DNA from: Aristophania vespae
GTDB taxonomy: Bacteria; Pseudomonadota; Alphaproteobacteria; Acetobacterales; Acetobacteraceae
Assembly (NCBI RefSeq): GCF_009906835.1
Contig: NZ_CP047652.1
Location: forward strand, 443,001-507,000
DNA: 64,000 nt
Reading direction: 5' to 3'
Part shown: positions 48,836 to 58,239 of the stretch, in pieces
Layout: every line of letters starts with the position of its first letter
Position numbering within the stretch: position 1 is the stretch's first letter
Position numbers and translations under genes: made by a program
Notes under the pieces: generated by a model
The model's database searches: none
What the model saw: only the letters and a program-made list of their open reading frames with translations
Told to the model about the DNA's origin: nothing

Positions 48836-49738
48836 ATGTCACGACTTGCTATTTTAAAGCAGATTAAAAATTCTCTGTCTTTAATGTGCCTTGTTTCGAC
48901 TTTCCCTTTTGCCACGGCCTATGCCGATAATGGTCTGTCGCGTGAGGATATATTACGGCAACACCAACAATTAGAGCGTCAGAAGGCTGGTTATTCTTCT
49001 GACTCGCAGGATGCTCTAGCCCCTCCCGTCGCTTCTGACTCAGCTATTAATGCCTTATCTCATTCTTCTCATAATGGTGCGGTAAATTACGGGGCAAATA
49101 ATGATGCCACATCTGATAATCTGGTCGCACAGCTCTTAGAGCGTGTGAATAGCCTGGAAAACCAGGTGCGGGGAATGAGAGGAGAGCTGGATCAGCTTAA
49201 TAATCAGGTTCAGCAAAACCAGGCAGATATGAAAAAGCAAATTGGTGACATGCAGTTTGCTCAGCAAAATGGATCATCTTCTCATAGCAATTCTGTACCG
49301 GTAGCTAAGCCAGCTGCTAAGGGGAATGCGAATATAAATAATGGTACCCCTAAACCATCCTTAACGCCTATTAAGTCTGGGCAGGATGCACTTGCCGCAC
49401 AGCGTTTTAGTGATGCAGAATTTTACGCGCGTGAGGCTTTAAAATCAGCCAAAACGGCAACATTGAAAGCTGAAGCCGATTATCTATTAGCGCGTGCTTT
49501 GGCGGGACAGAAAAATTATCGGCAATCAGCAGTTTCTTATTTTGACGCCTATAATAAAGCTCCTAAATCAGGCCGGGCACCAGAAGCACTCTTAGGTGTT
49601 GCTGCATCAATGATCTCCCTTAAAAATAATGCTGCTGCGTGCGAAGCTCTGGATAAACTTTCCAGAGAATTTCCAAATGCAAATGCCCGAGTTAAATCCT
49701 CACAAAAGGTTTTCCGTGCCCGCGCTGCCTGTCACTAA
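48836..49738 (+). CDS. ybgF: Tol-Pal coordinating protein YbgF/CpoB
   Basis: Periplasmic protein coordinating Tol-Pal with peptidoglycan synthesis in E. coli. Signal peptide to about AYADN, then a coiled coil at about 98-145 (LVAQLLERVNSLENQVRGM..., NNQVQQNQADMKKQI), a low-complexity linker, and C-terminal TPR repeats from about 180 (GQDALAAQRFSDAEFYAREAL, EADYLLARALAGQKNY) that match the YbgF C-terminal domain. 300 residues. Its 3' end overlaps the tilS start by about 23 bases. Confidence 0.9.
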   Translation: MSRLAILKQIKNSLSLMCLVSTFPFATAYADNGLSREDILRQHQQLERQKAGYSSDSQDALAPPVASDSAINALSHSSHNGAVNYGANNDATSDNLVAQLLERVNSLENQVRGMRGELDQLNNQVQQNQADMKKQIGDMQFAQQNGSSSHSNSVPVAKPAAKGNANINNGTPKPSLTPIKSGQDALAAQRFSDAEFYAREALKSAKTATLKAEADYLLARALAGQKNYRQSAVSYFDAYNKAPKSGRAPEALLGVAASMISLKNNAAACEALDKLSREFPNANARVKSSQKVFRARAACH

Positions 49739-50993
49739 AGATGAATTTGCTTCCCTTATAAATAAACTCGGTCCTTTTGGGCCAGATGATCCCAGATCTC
49801 CTCTTGCTTTGGCTGTTTCAGGCGGAGGGGATTCCCTGGCTCTTGCTTATTTGGCAAGAGGGTGGCGAAAGCATATTATAGCTTTTATTGTTGATCATGC
49901 TTTGCGAGCAGAGTCCCGTCAGGAGGCAGAGTTAACACAAAAGCGGCTCGAAGCTATGGGGGTTCCGGCACATATTTTAACTTTAGATAGTTTAAAAACA
50001 GGTGGGTTGCAGGAAAGAGCACGGGACGCTCGTTTTGCTATTTTGGAGCGTGCTTGTAAAAATGCCGGAGCAACTGCTTTAGTGCTTGCTCACCATGAAG
50101 CAGATCAAGAAGAAACAATGTGGATGAGGGTGGAGAAAAAGAGCGGTAAAAGCGGATTAACAGGTATTGCCCCTAGATTATATCGCGGTAGAATTGCTCT
50201 CATTCGTCCTTTTTTGTCCATTCGTCCCGAGCGTTTGAAAGAAACATTGCGACAGGCAAATATAGCCTGGTGTGAAGATCCCTCAAATCATAATAGACGT
50301 TTCAAACGTGTACAGCTGCGCCAGGATCTTACTGACCTAGAACGACATGAAATGAGGTCTTTACAGGTAAAGTCGGTGCTGGATTATCGACGTGATGAAA
50401 ATGACGTGGCAGAGCTTTTGGCCCGCCATGCATCATGGCAAGCTGAAGGGTGGATTATTTTGGAAAGCAAAGCCCTGTCTGTTGATGATCATAATATTTC
50501 TCAAAACTTATTAGGCCGTTTAATCAGTCTTGTTGGTGGTAATCCTTACATTCCTAGCCGTGCGCAATTAGCTATGCTGAAAGAAAATGAACAGGGTACG
50601 CTAGGAGGGGTCATCGTAAAAAAACAGCTTTCGCACAATTTTAAAGGCCGGCGAGACTATAAAGAGCCAAAAACAAATCTGTTATTTATGCGTGAAGAGC
50701 GTTCTCTCGAAGGGTTTTGTCCAGCAAAGTCAGGACAGCTATGGGATAATCGCTGGCTGTATCTTGGCCCTGATCGGACAGATTGTCAGATTGGGCCTTT
50801 AGGTGAGAAGGCTTTGTCACTTCGTGTAAATAGAGAGGTTCCCGCAGCCGTTCTTAAAACAGTACCAGCTCTTTGGCATAAAGGAACTGTTGTGAGTGTG
50901 GCAGAAGGCGTAAGAGGGCTTATAAAAGATTTACCAAGGGAGAATTTTTCATGGGAGAGCCGTGTCATAGTAACAGGCACCAGGCTATTTTAA
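49716..50993 (+). CDS. tilS: tRNA(Ile)-lysidine synthase TilS
   Basis: Modifies C34 of tRNA-Ile(CAU) to lysidine so that it reads AUA. The PP-loop motif is AVSGGGDSLALAYLA; LVLAHHEADQEETMWMRV is the conserved adjacent block. The GTG at 49716, with AAAGG upstream, is chosen; the frame opens 87 bases earlier but within ybgF. About 425 residues. It is followed by a weak hairpin and ftsH, the usual alphaproteobacterial order. Confidence 0.92.
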   Translation: MPALPVTKDEFASLINKLGPFGPDDPRSPLALAVSGGGDSLALAYLARGWRKHIIAFIVDHALRAESRQEAELTQKRLEAMGVPAHILTLDSLKTGGLQERARDARFAILERACKNAGATALVLAHHEADQEETMWMRVEKKSGKSGLTGIAPRLYRGRIALIRPFLSIRPERLKETLRQANIAWCEDPSNHNRRFKRVQLRQDLTDLERHEMRSLQVKSVLDYRRDENDVAELLARHASWQAEGWIILESKALSVDDHNISQNLLGRLISLVGGNPYIPSRAQLAMLKENEQGTLGGVIVKKQLSHNFKGRRDYKEPKTNLLFMREERSLEGFCPAKSGQLWDNRWLYLGPDRTDCQIGPLGEKALSLRVNREVPAAVLKTVPALWHKGTVVSVAEGVRGLIKDLPRENFSWESRVIVTGTRLF

Positions 50994-51011
50994 CGAATAT
51001 TACAGCACTTT

Positions 51012-51044
51012 AAGAAAGTTTATGCAGTTTTTACTTTCTTTTCC
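51012..51044 (+). terminator. Weak terminator-like hairpin after tilS
   Basis: AAGAAAGT/ACTTTCTT stem (51012-51019 with 51033-51040) with a 13-base loop and only a short T stretch. Confidence 0.35.
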
Positions 51045-51139
51045 TCTAGGAACAGCCCAAGAAAGTCTTATCTTTAAAGCATGAAGTTTAAGACACTAAC
51101 TCCTTTTTGCCCCATACTGAGTGAGGTCATAAGATTAAT

Positions 51140-53011
51140 ATGAACAACATTGGTCGTAACGTTGTGATTTGGGTCATCGTCATCATGGCGGCCATCGTTG
51201 TGCTGACGGCCTTTCAACCTGGTGGAAACCGCCATGCTGTTCAACAGCTGGCTTATTCTGATTTCATGCATGATGTGGAACAGCACCAGGTACGCTCAGT
51301 CACTATTCGCGAGCAAAATATCTCTGGCGTTTTAACGAATGGCACTTCGTTTGAAACATACGCTCCCTTTGATCCTGCTATGGTCTCTAGTTTGACCAAG
51401 GCTGGAGTAGAGGTCACAGCAAAGCCTCCCCAAAGCAACGAAAGCCCTATTCTCCGTTACGTTGCAGCATATCTGCCTATTATTTTGATGCTGGGTTTGG
51501 GCTTTATGATTTTTCGGCAAATGCAGGCAGGTGCCGGTGGGCGCGGTGCAATGGGTTTTGGTAAATCCAAAGCCCGCTTGCTTAACGAAAAGCAAGGGCG
51601 CGTGACTTTTGCCGATGTTGCTGGAATTGACGAAGCCAAGTCAGAGCTCGAAGAAATTGTTGATTTTTTGAAAGACCCTCAAAAATTCACAAGACTTGGC
51701 GGTAAAATTCCAAAAGGTGTGCTGCTTGTCGGGCCTCCTGGCACAGGTAAAACGCTTTTGGCGCGTTCTGTCGCGGGTGAAGCCAACGTGCCTTTTTTCA
51801 GCATTTCCGGCTCTGACTTTGTCGAAATGTTTGTTGGTGTCGGGGCGTCGCGTGTGCGCGATATGTTTGAGCAGGGTAAAAAATCCGCCCCTTGCATCAT
51901 CTTTATAGATGAAATTGATGCTGTGGGCCGTCATCGTGGTATTGGCCTTGGTGGGGGTAATGATGAGCGCGAACAAACCTTGAACCAAATGCTTGTCGAA
52001 ATGGATGGCTTTGAAAGTAATGAAGGGGTAATTATCATTGCGGCAACAAACCGCCCCGATGTGCTTGACCCCGCTTTATTACGTCCAGGTCGTTTTGACA
52101 GACAAGTTGTAGTGCCTAATCCAGATGTGAGTGGACGTGAGAAAATTCTGCGTGTCCATATGAAAAAATTACCGCTTTTCTCTGATGTTGACCCGCGCGT
52201 TATTGCTCGTGGCACGCCAGGATTTTCGGGTGCTGACCTAGCCAACCTTGTTAATGAGGCCGCTCTTTTTGCGGCAAGACAGGGAAGCCGCTCTGTTTCT
52301 ATGGCTCAGTTTGAGCAAGCTAAAGACAAAGTGATGATGGGCGCTGAAAGACGCTCCATGGTCATGACAGAAGAAGAAAAAAAGACAACAGCCTTCCATG
52401 AAGGTGGACATGCTCTCTGTGCCTATTTAACGCCGGGAAGTGATGCAATTCACAAAGCCACGATTATTCCGCGTGGACAGGCATTGGGCATGGTGATGAC
52501 ATTACCTGAGAAGGATAACATCTCTTATAGTCGTAAATGGTGTCTTGCACGTCTTATTATTGCCATGGGGGGACGTGTTGCTGAGGAAGTTATATTTGGC
52601 CATGAAGAGGTAAGTGCTGGGGCGTCTGGCGATATTAAAGGCGCTACCGATATTGCACGCCGTATGGTCAAACAATGGGGAATGAGTGACCGTTTGGGGA
52701 TGGTCGCTTACGATAATCCTGATGATGTGTCTTCTCATATGGCTAACGAGATTGACAAAGAAGTACGCCTGCTGATTGACACAGCCTATGACCAGGCACG
52801 CCAGTTGATCCTTTCTCATATTGATGATTTACATCGTCTTGCTGAGGCTTTGTTAGAATATGAGACACTGACTGGTGAGGAAGTTGGACGCATTATTCGC
52901 GGTGAAGCAATAAGTCGAAGCGAAGATGGTGAGAATTCATTAGCTGGTAAAAAAGGGTCTGTGCCTGTCATTAATGCACCAGAAGGTGGGTTAAGAGCAC
53001 AAACTATTTGA
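51140..53011 (+). CDS. ftsH: ATP-dependent zinc metalloprotease FtsH
   Basis: Membrane-bound AAA+ protease degrading misfolded membrane proteins and short-lived regulators. Two N-terminal membrane helices flank a periplasmic domain; Walker A is [19 protein letters not shown], Walker [16 protein letters not shown], the second region of homology [17 protein letters not shown], and the zinc site HEGGHAL. 623 residues. A CCCCATAC sequence at 51110-51117 resembles a heat-shock -10 element, but I found no convincing -35. Confidence 0.97.
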   Translation: MNNIGRNVVIWVIVIMAAIVVLTAFQPGGNRHAVQQLAYSDFMHDVEQHQVRSVTIREQNISGVLTNGTSFETYAPFDPAMVSSLTKAGVEVTAKPPQSNESPILRYVAAYLPIILMLGLGFMIFRQMQAGAGGRGAMGFGKSKARLLNEKQGRVTFADVAGIDEAKSELEEIVDFLKDPQKFTRLGGKIPKGVLLVGPPGTGKTLLARSVAGEANVPFFSISGSDFVEMFVGVGASRVRDMFEQGKKSAPCIIFIDEIDAVGRHRGIGLGGGNDEREQTLNQMLVEMDGFESNEGVIIIAATNRPDVLDPALLRPGRFDRQVVVPNPDVSGREKILRVHMKKLPLFSDVDPRVIARGTPGFSGADLANLVNEAALFAARQGSRSVSMAQFEQAKDKVMMGAERRSMVMTEEEKKTTAFHEGGHALCAYLTPGSDAIHKATIIPRGQALGMVMTLPEKDNISYSRKWCLARLIIAMGGRVAEEVIFGHEEVSAGASGDIKGATDIARRMVKQWGMSDRLGMVAYDNPDDVSSHMANEIDKEVRLLIDTAYDQARQLILSHIDDLHRLAEALLEYETLTGEEVGRIIRGEAISRSEDGENSLAGKKGSVPVINAPEGGLRAQTI

Positions 53012-53034
53012 CAATTTAGATTATAGTCTGAATT

Positions 53035-53072
53035 CAGGCGCTGAACGGAAACGTTTGGCGCCTGTTTTTAAT
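53035..53072 (+). terminator. Terminator after ftsH
   Basis: A 13-bp stem (53035-53047 with 53052-53064, two G-U pairs) capped by a GAAA tetraloop and followed by TTTTTA. Confidence 0.88.
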
Positions 53073-53151
53073 GGAATTATTTAGTCCGTAAATCAGTATC
53101 TATGTAGTTTAACACTATGGACTGCTAAAAAAGTTAGGGGAGTTGTACTTG

Positions 53152-54501
53152 ATGGCCAATCAAAGAGTTTTTTTTGGAACCGATGGAATCCGAGGCCAAG
53201 CAAACACATCTCCTATGACTGTAGAAGTTGCTCAAAAACTTGGTCAGGCTGCTGGTCTTTATTTTAAACACCGTCAAAATCGGCATACTGTTGTTTTGGG
53301 CAAAGATACAAGATTATCTGGCTATATGATTGAGTGCGCTCTGGTAGCGGGATTTTTATCAGCAGGCATGGATGTTACTCTTGTTGGGCCGTTACCTACA
53401 CCGGCTATCGCGTTTTTAACGCGCTCTTTGAGAGCTGATATTGGTGTCATGATTTCTGCCTCTCATAATCCTTTTACGGATAACGGGATCAAGCTCTTTG
53501 GCCCAGACGGATTTAAGCTATCTGATGCTGCTGAAAGCGAAATAGAGTCATTAATGACTGATGATTTAACATCGTCTCTCGCACCCCCGAGCGAAATTGG
53601 ACGTGCTTCTCGTCTTAATGATGCTGCTGGTCGCTATATTGAATTTGTAAAAGCGTCTTTTCCTCGTGGTTTGCGCCTTGATGGCCTTAAGATTGTGTTG
53701 GACTGTGCTCACGGCTCAGCCTATCGTGTTGCGCCTGAAGCTTTATGGGAGCTAGGGGCTGAGATTATTCGTGTTGGTTGTGAGCCTGACGGGGTGAATA
53801 TTAATCACAATGTAGGTTCAACCCACCCTCAAACCGTGTGTGATGCCGTCAAAAAACATAAGGCCGATATTGGAATCGCTCTTGATGGCGATGCTGATCG
53901 TGTTCTGATTGCAGATGAGAATGGTGAGCTTATAGATGGTGACCAGATTTTGGCCCTTATAGCTCGGTCCTGGCAAAAAAGAGGTCAGCTTCGTGGTCAG
54001 GAAATTGTAGCAACAGTTATGTCAAATATGGGGTTAGCAAAATATCTTGAAGATATGGGTCTAACACTGTTCCGTACTGCTGTTGGTGATCGCTACGTTG
54101 TTGAGCGCATGCGTCAAGCAAGCGCTAATATAGGGGGAGAGCAGTCAGGTCACGTCGTACTATCAGATTATAGTACAACAGGTGACGGGCTTGTAGCGGC
54201 TCTTCAGGTGCTTGCTGTGATGATTGAATCGAAAAAGACAGCAAGCGAAGTGTGTAATGTTTTTAAACCATATCCGCAAATGTTAAAAAATCTGCGTTAC
54301 AGTGGGCCAAACCCCATGAACAAGCCCGAAATGAAAGAAATTAATCAATGGGCTAACGAACAGCTTGATGGGCAGGGCAGGCTAGTTTTGAGAGCAAGCG
54401 GCACAGAGCCCCTTATTCGCGTCATGATTGAGGCTGAAGACGAAAATCTAGTTCAGACGCTTGTTCAGCAGGTTTGCGATAAAATTAGCAAGATAACCTA
54501 G
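53152..54501 (+). CDS. glmM: Phosphoglucosamine mutase
   Basis: Interconverts glucosamine-6-phosphate and -1-phosphate for UDP-GlcNAc synthesis (peptidoglycan, LPS). The catalytic phosphoserine is in [18 protein letters not shown]; the Mg site is [18 protein letters not shown] and the phosphate-binding [14 protein letters not shown] follow. ATG 53152 is chosen (AGGGGAG about 10 bases upstream) over a TTG three codons earlier. About 449 residues. In E. coli folP lies between ftsH and glmM; here glmM follows ftsH directly, after a terminator. Confidence 0.96.
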   Translation: MANQRVFFGTDGIRGQANTSPMTVEVAQKLGQAAGLYFKHRQNRHTVVLGKDTRLSGYMIECALVAGFLSAGMDVTLVGPLPTPAIAFLTRSLRADIGVMISASHNPFTDNGIKLFGPDGFKLSDAAESEIESLMTDDLTSSLAPPSEIGRASRLNDAAGRYIEFVKASFPRGLRLDGLKIVLDCAHGSAYRVAPEALWELGAEIIRVGCEPDGVNINHNVGSTHPQTVCDAVKKHKADIGIALDGDADRVLIADENGELIDGDQILALIARSWQKRGQLRGQEIVATVMSNMGLAKYLEDMGLTLFRTAVGDRYVVERMRQASANIGGEQSGHVVLSDYSTTGDGLVAALQVLAVMIESKKTASEVCNVFKPYPQMLKNLRYSGPNPMNKPEMKEINQWANEQLDGQGRLVLRASGTEPLIRVMIEAEDENLVQTLVQQVCDKISKIT

Positions 54502-54534
54502 TTGCTATCTTTCTAATTCTTCTAACCAGCTTTT

Positions 54535-54569
54535 TAATAAAAAACCCTTCTTTCTCTATGAAAGAAGGG
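54535..54569 (-). terminator. Terminator of ctrA
   Basis: Perfect 10-bp stem CCCTTCTTTC/GAAAGAAGGG (54545-54554 with 54560-54569) with a 5-base loop; the T-run follows only in the minus direction, so it belongs to ctrA rather than glmM. Confidence 0.82.
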
Positions 54570-54603
54570 AATATCAAAACATAAAACAGGCTTTGCCTCA
54601 CTT

Positions 54604-55332
54604 TTAAGAGTGAGGCTGTAGAGCAGGGATAGAGGCATTTGTGTTTGTAGATGTATTTTCTGTTACATCACGCATAATATAGCCGCGACCCCAGACGGTT
54701 GAGATAAGATTATCTACATCATATGTCTGAAGTTTGCGTCTTAATTTGCAGATGAAAACGTCGATTATTTTCATTTCAGGTTCGTCAATACCACCATAAA
54801 GATGGTTCAAGAACGTATCTTTTGTAAGAACAGTGTTTTTACGAATAACTAGCAATTCTAAAATTGCGTATTCTTTACCTGTAAGGTGAAGTGGTTTGCC
54901 GTGAATACTGACAATCCTACTTTCAAGATTAAGTTCTAACGGGCCAACTCTTAATAAAGAATCTGCAAAACCTCTCGTCCGGCGCATGATGGCTTGGCAC
55001 CGCGCGACAAGTTCTTCTGGGTCAAATGGCTTAACAACATAGTCATCTGCCCCAAGATTGAGGATTTTTGTTTTAACAGGTCGACGTCCTACAGCAGAAA
55101 CAACGATAATAGGCACATTTATTTGCGATCGGCGCGCCATACGGATTAGGTCTGCGGCGTCCATATCCGTAAGATTTAACTCAGTTATGAATAGGTCATA
55201 ATCATAATGCCTAAGCATATCCATAGCTTCTTCACCTGTAGAAGTGCGTTCCGTGGTGTAAGAAGCATTGGAAAGAAGTTTCGTTAATTGGTTCGCTGAG
55301 GAGAGGTCACTCTCTGCAATCAAGACACGCAT
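54604..55332 (-). CDS. ctrA: CtrA-type cell-cycle response regulator with Glu at the phosphoacceptor site
   Basis: OmpR-family regulator, 242 residues, clearly CtrA by its DNA-binding half: HLTGKEYAILELLVIRKNTVLTK, FLNHLYGGIDEPEMKIIDVF, CKLRRKL and TVWGRGYIMRD. The receiver is divergent. Caulobacter CtrA has MRVLLIEDD and LLDLNLPDM with Asp51; here the same positions read MRVLIAESD and ITELNLTDM, so residue 8 is Ser and residue 51 is Glu (GAG, plus-strand 55180-55182). The receiver Lys (VVKPFDPEEL) and Ser (VVSAVG) remain. Phosphorylation through CckA-ChpT at residue 51 therefore looks impossible; the protein may be constitutively active-like or regulated by level. A CtrA-type box lies upstream. 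Confidence 0.93.
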   Translation of the reverse strand: MRVLIAESDLSSANQLTKLLSNASYTTERTSTGEEAMDMLRHYDYDLFITELNLTDMDAADLIRMARRSQINVPIIVVSAVGRRPVKTKILNLGADDYVVKPFDPEELVARCQAIMRRTRGFADSLLRVGPLELNLESRIVSIHGKPLHLTGKEYAILELLVIRKNTVLTKDTFLNHLYGGIDEPEMKIIDVFICKLRRKLQTYDVDNLISTVWGRGYIMRDVTENTSTNTNASIPALQPHS

Positions 55333-55709
55333 CGTTTAAGTCTCCTATTACATAGGTTGTAATTAGAGGCTCTAATAATGAAAAATGCAACCTATGATTG
55401 TTTTTTTAGGCATCAAATTACCCGACCAAGTCAATAATTTTCTTTCAGACTTTTTTGAGTAGATAAAAAATAAATTGGGAAAATTAATTAATTTTACATT
55501 AAAATAAGTAAAATTTCTTACTGTAATAAGTAAATATAAAAATGATAAATGTAATTATGCCACAAATCAAAAAGGCTGATTTTAGATAAAAACCTTCTTT
55601 TTAAAAGATTGTTTAATTATAGGAATTATGATTTTATCAGAACTTTCAAAGGGATTTCACATATTGGACTTGTTTTGGAACCATCCTAAAGAAGGTAAGA
55701 GCTTAGCTT
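55333..55709. other. AT-rich divergent region between ctrA and a small unknown gene
   Basis: About 375 bases without coding character, strongly AT-rich with many short A/T tracts, containing the CtrA-type box. Probably the promoter region of both genes; individual -35/-10 elements cannot be called safely at this composition. Confidence 0.5.
55490..55504. promoter_or_regulatory. CtrA-type binding box TTAA-N7-TTAA
   Basis: TTAA at 55490-55493 and 55501-55504 with exactly 7 bases between, the full CtrA consensus, about 160 bases upstream of ctrA and 205 bases upstream of the divergent gene. In this AT-rich stretch a chance match is possible (I estimate somewhat under one in ten for the region), but the location fits autoregulation as in Caulobacter. 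Confidence 0.5.
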
Positions 55710-56012
55710 ATGGCTAAAAAAGACCAAAATCCTACACTTAAGCTTTTTTACACCTTACTAGAACGTGAGGACAATGCCGCTATGCAATTAGAGGATGCTG
55801 AAAAAGATCTAATGAACCGGTTATTAGAAGCAAGCTATCCTAACTCTGGCGATGATGTTGTGGAAGAATTTAGTCGTTGGCTTCCTATTGGCAGGCGCAA
55901 TATCGATATTGCACGCCAACGACTCGCTTCAATTTCTCTTGAGAGGGGCTTTGTAAGACAGGCTCTCGTTCTAGAAGCATCTGACCCATCCGATTCGGAT
56001 GCGGAGTCGTAG
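55710..56012 (+). CDS. Small acidic protein of unknown function, divergent from ctrA
   Basis: A 100-residue, mostly helical protein without signal peptide or membrane segment: an acidic centre (EREDNAAMQLEDAEKDL), a mixed part (RWLPIGRRNIDIARQRLASISLERGF) and a tail with repeated Asp/Ser. I do not recognise it. The start follows GAAGGTAAGAG by about 9 bases. Sharing the ctrA intergenic region, it may be controlled by CtrA; that is inference only. Confidence 0.65.
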   Translation: MAKKDQNPTLKLFYTLLEREDNAAMQLEDAEKDLMNRLLEASYPNSGDDVVEEFSRWLPIGRRNIDIARQRLASISLERGFVRQALVLEASDPSDSDAES

Positions 56013-56069
56013 CTTCTAAAAAATATATATTACATCCAGAATTCAAAAGCTCTCTATTAATAGCTTAAG

Positions 56070-56510
56070 TTAATTTTTCTTCTGGTTCTCTTTCAAAGAC
56101 TGCAAAATTGCCGAAGACGAGCCAATTAAGGCACATATCACTGGATAAGCCTTATCTCTTACCAAAAGTAAAAAGACCTTTTTTTGATTTAGAAAAAGGT
56201 CACTTTCAATCTCGAAGATTGCGGGCGGTCTCTTTTCTGACTCATGTCCACCTAGTGTAATGAAAGTTTTTGCGGCTTCCTGTAGAAAATGAGCCGAAAT
56301 TTTTTCTAGAGCTATTAATAGAGCTTCATCGCTATATGCGGGTTGCTCATGGCCTTCCCGTGTTTTTAAAGCGTCCCAGTCCTGTCGTATAATGAAAGAG
56401 GGTATGCCATCTTCTTGTGTATGGCGCTCAGCCCGGACGATTTGTCCGGACTGAGAAAGCCCAATAATATCGAGAGATGGCAAAGAGTTGGGGTCAAGCG
56501 TTATAGACAC
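56070..56510 (-). CDS. Protein of unknown function, downstream of the M29 aminopeptidase
   Basis: A 146-residue protein I cannot assign. There is no signal peptide; predicted mixed alpha/beta content with SLDIIGLSQSGQIVRAERHTQ near the start, a helical middle (DEALLIALEKISAHFLQEAAKTFITL) and KKVFLLLVRDKAYPVICAL late. It begins 4 bases after the aminopeptidase stop on the same strand, so they form an operon and may act on related substrates. Confidence 0.7.
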   Translation of the reverse strand: MSITLDPNSLPSLDIIGLSQSGQIVRAERHTQEDGIPSFIIRQDWDALKTREGHEQPAYSDEALLIALEKISAHFLQEAAKTFITLGGHESEKRPPAIFEIESDLFLNQKKVFLLLVRDKAYPVICALIGSSSAILQSLKENQKKN

Positions 56511-56514
56511 AGAT

Positions 56515-57753
56515 TTACACCCATTCTCCCTGGCGCATTAAAGGGTAAGACTGGCCGTTTTTGATACCATCAACATCTATTTGACCAGAACCAACCATCC
56601 AATCAATGTGGATCATAGATTGATTAGCGCCGCGTCGTAAAAGCTGGTCCTCATTTTGTCCATCTGTATCGGAAAGACATTTTGTATAAGATTGCCCTAA
56701 AGCGATGTGGCTGGAGGCATTTTCGTCAAAGAGCGTATTTCTATAAAGAATACCGCTTTGAGAAATAGGAGAGGAGTGAGGCACAAGGGCAACTTCACCA
56801 ATCCGCCTTGAGCCTTCATCTGTATCTAAAATACGCTCAAGGACATTTTGCCCTTGGCTGGCATGGGCCTCTATAATTTTTCCTTCTTTAAAATGAACCT
56901 GAATACCATCAATGAGCGATCCCTGGTGGAAAAGAGGCTTTGTGCTAGAAATCACACCATCCACACGGGTGCAATGAGGTGTCGTAAATACCTCTTCTGT
57001 AGGTATATTAGGGTTACAAATAATGCCTGATTTTGTCTCTTCAGCGCCGCCTGCCCATAAGTGTCCATCAGCCAAACCGATCGTAATATCTGTGCCAGGG
57101 CCTTTAAAAGCTAAAGCGTCAAAGCGCTGTTCATTAAGCTGGGATGAGCGGGCATGAAGTTGCTTATTATGATTTTTCCAGGTCGCTATTGGGTCTTGTG
57201 TATCGACGCGGGATGATGTGAAGATTCCTTGCCATAAGGCCTTCAGTGCGTCTTCTTCTGACAAATCTGGAAAAACTTGCTGAGCCCATATTGCATTAGC
57301 GGCAGCGACAATAGTCCAGTTTGTCGCAAATTGGGTAATAATTTCCATAGCGGGGCGGTTAGCCTTTGAGCTCGCTTTGCTCGATCGCTGGATATAATCA
57401 GGGTTTTGACCTTTAAGTAAGGTTGGATTACCCCCTGTTATAGCGAGGCGTGCGGCGCCTTCACGGTAAGCACGAGCGATTCCGTCAGCAAGCCATTCAT
57501 TCGCGACATCAAAGCTTTCGGGTGAGGCATATTGGTAGCGGGCGAGAGTCGTCTCGTCATCGTTAAAAAAGGTTGTGACGAGAGAGGCACCGGCCCGATA
57601 AGCGTGCTCGGTAATACGGCGTACAAGCGGTGCTGCATCTAAAGAGGCTGTAATAAGGAGTTGCTGCTGCGGCACAAGATTAAGTCCGATACGCACAGCA
57701 ACTTCACCAAGGCGGTCAAGTAATTGTTCATGAGAGAATTCTGTCTGAGACAC
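56515..57753 (-). CDS. M29-family aminopeptidase
   Basis: Metallo-aminopeptidase of the thermophilic AmpS/AmpT/PepS family. Recognisable parts: DAAPLVRRITEHAYRAGASLV in the N-terminal domain, and metal-binding residues in GEVALVPHSSPIS (Glu), FDENASSHIALGQSY (His) and MIHIDWMVGSGQIDVDG (His and Asp). About 412 residues from the GTG at 57753 (VSQTEFSHEQLL); an ATG start at 57810 is possible, but the extra 19 residues do not look conserved. Likely a general cytoplasmic peptidase. Confidence 0.88.
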   Translation of the reverse strand: MSQTEFSHEQLLDRLGEVAVRIGLNLVPQQQLLITASLDAAPLVRRITEHAYRAGASLVTTFFNDDETTLARYQYASPESFDVANEWLADGIARAYREGAARLAITGGNPTLLKGQNPDYIQRSSKASSKANRPAMEIITQFATNWTIVAAANAIWAQQVFPDLSEEDALKALWQGIFTSSRVDTQDPIATWKNHNKQLHARSSQLNEQRFDALAFKGPGTDITIGLADGHLWAGGAEETKSGIICNPNIPTEEVFTTPHCTRVDGVISSTKPLFHQGSLIDGIQVHFKEGKIIEAHASQGQNVLERILDTDEGSRRIGEVALVPHSSPISQSGILYRNTLFDENASSHIALGQSYTKCLSDTDGQNEDQLLRRGANQSMIHIDWMVGSGQIDVDGIKNGQSYPLMRQGEWV

Positions 57754-57900
57754 GGTATTACACTCTGGGTTCTTTGTTGAAATATGACTTATAAAGTGAG
57801 CATAAATCATTTTGAGTGCAATAAGAGCATTCTGGCCCAGATTATTTTAACATTAATAAAACCGCTTTAACCCAGATAAACCTTCTCGAAGTAAAATTGT

Positions 57901-58158
57901 TCAATCAGCGTAGAGCGCGTAAATTTTATGCTGGGACGTTTTGACTGAGTCGTCTGGCCTTTTTTGCGATGAACTTAATATATCGGTGCTCAGCTCACTA
58001 ATTCTACGTCTAATGCTATTTTTCAAAGCCAGAGATGTATGGGGTTTCATATGTTCCAAAACATCACGCAACTCTTTTAGCTGTTTCTTTTTTTCATCAA
58101 GATTACGACGAATGGGGCGATTTTCAGATAACATTCTGTTGCCAAAGCGCATTGCCAC
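57901..58158 (-). CDS. Small basic helical protein of unknown function
   Basis: An 85-residue protein, strongly charged and predicted helical (RRNLDEKKKQLKELRDVLEHMK, RRRISELSTDIL). The start is GTG at 58158 with AGGAG 6 bases upstream, the best ribosome site nearby; an ATG two codons in is alternative. Not recognised. Its leader contains two tandem hairpins. Confidence 0.6.
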   Translation of the reverse strand: MAMRFGNRMLSENRPIRRNLDEKKKQLKELRDVLEHMKPHTSLALKNSIRRRISELSTDILSSSQKRPDDSVKTSQHKIYALYAD

Positions 58159-58190
58159 AAACTCCTCTTAATTAGGTAAGATCATATTCT

Positions 58191-58239
58191 CTGCCTGACA
58201 TTTCAGGCAGAACATCCTCCTTTGCAGTATTAAGGAGGA
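58191..58239 (-). other. Two tandem hairpins between hisC and the 85-residue gene
   Basis: CTGCCTGA-CATT-TCAGGCAG (58191-58210, perfect 8-bp) and TCCTCCTT/AAGGAGGA (58215-58222 with 58232-58239). Neither has a T-run on either strand. They lie in the leader of the small minus-strand gene, downstream of the hisC stop. Confidence 0.6.

Noticed and set aside
49629-49715. An upstream start for tilS inside ybgF
   Set aside because: The extra residues are the out-of-frame reading of the ybgF C-terminus; GTG 49716 has a ribosome site and fits the family N-terminus.
51105-51125. Heat-shock (sigma-32) promoter before ftsH
   Set aside because: CCCCATAC resembles the -10 element, but no CTTGAA-like -35 lies at a proper spacing, so I do not call it a promoter.
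53101-53151. A missing folP between ftsH and glmM as a deletion
   Set aside because: The gap has a clean terminator and a ribosome site with no remnant of folP, and the gene order varies among proteobacteria, so nothing suggests a recent loss here.
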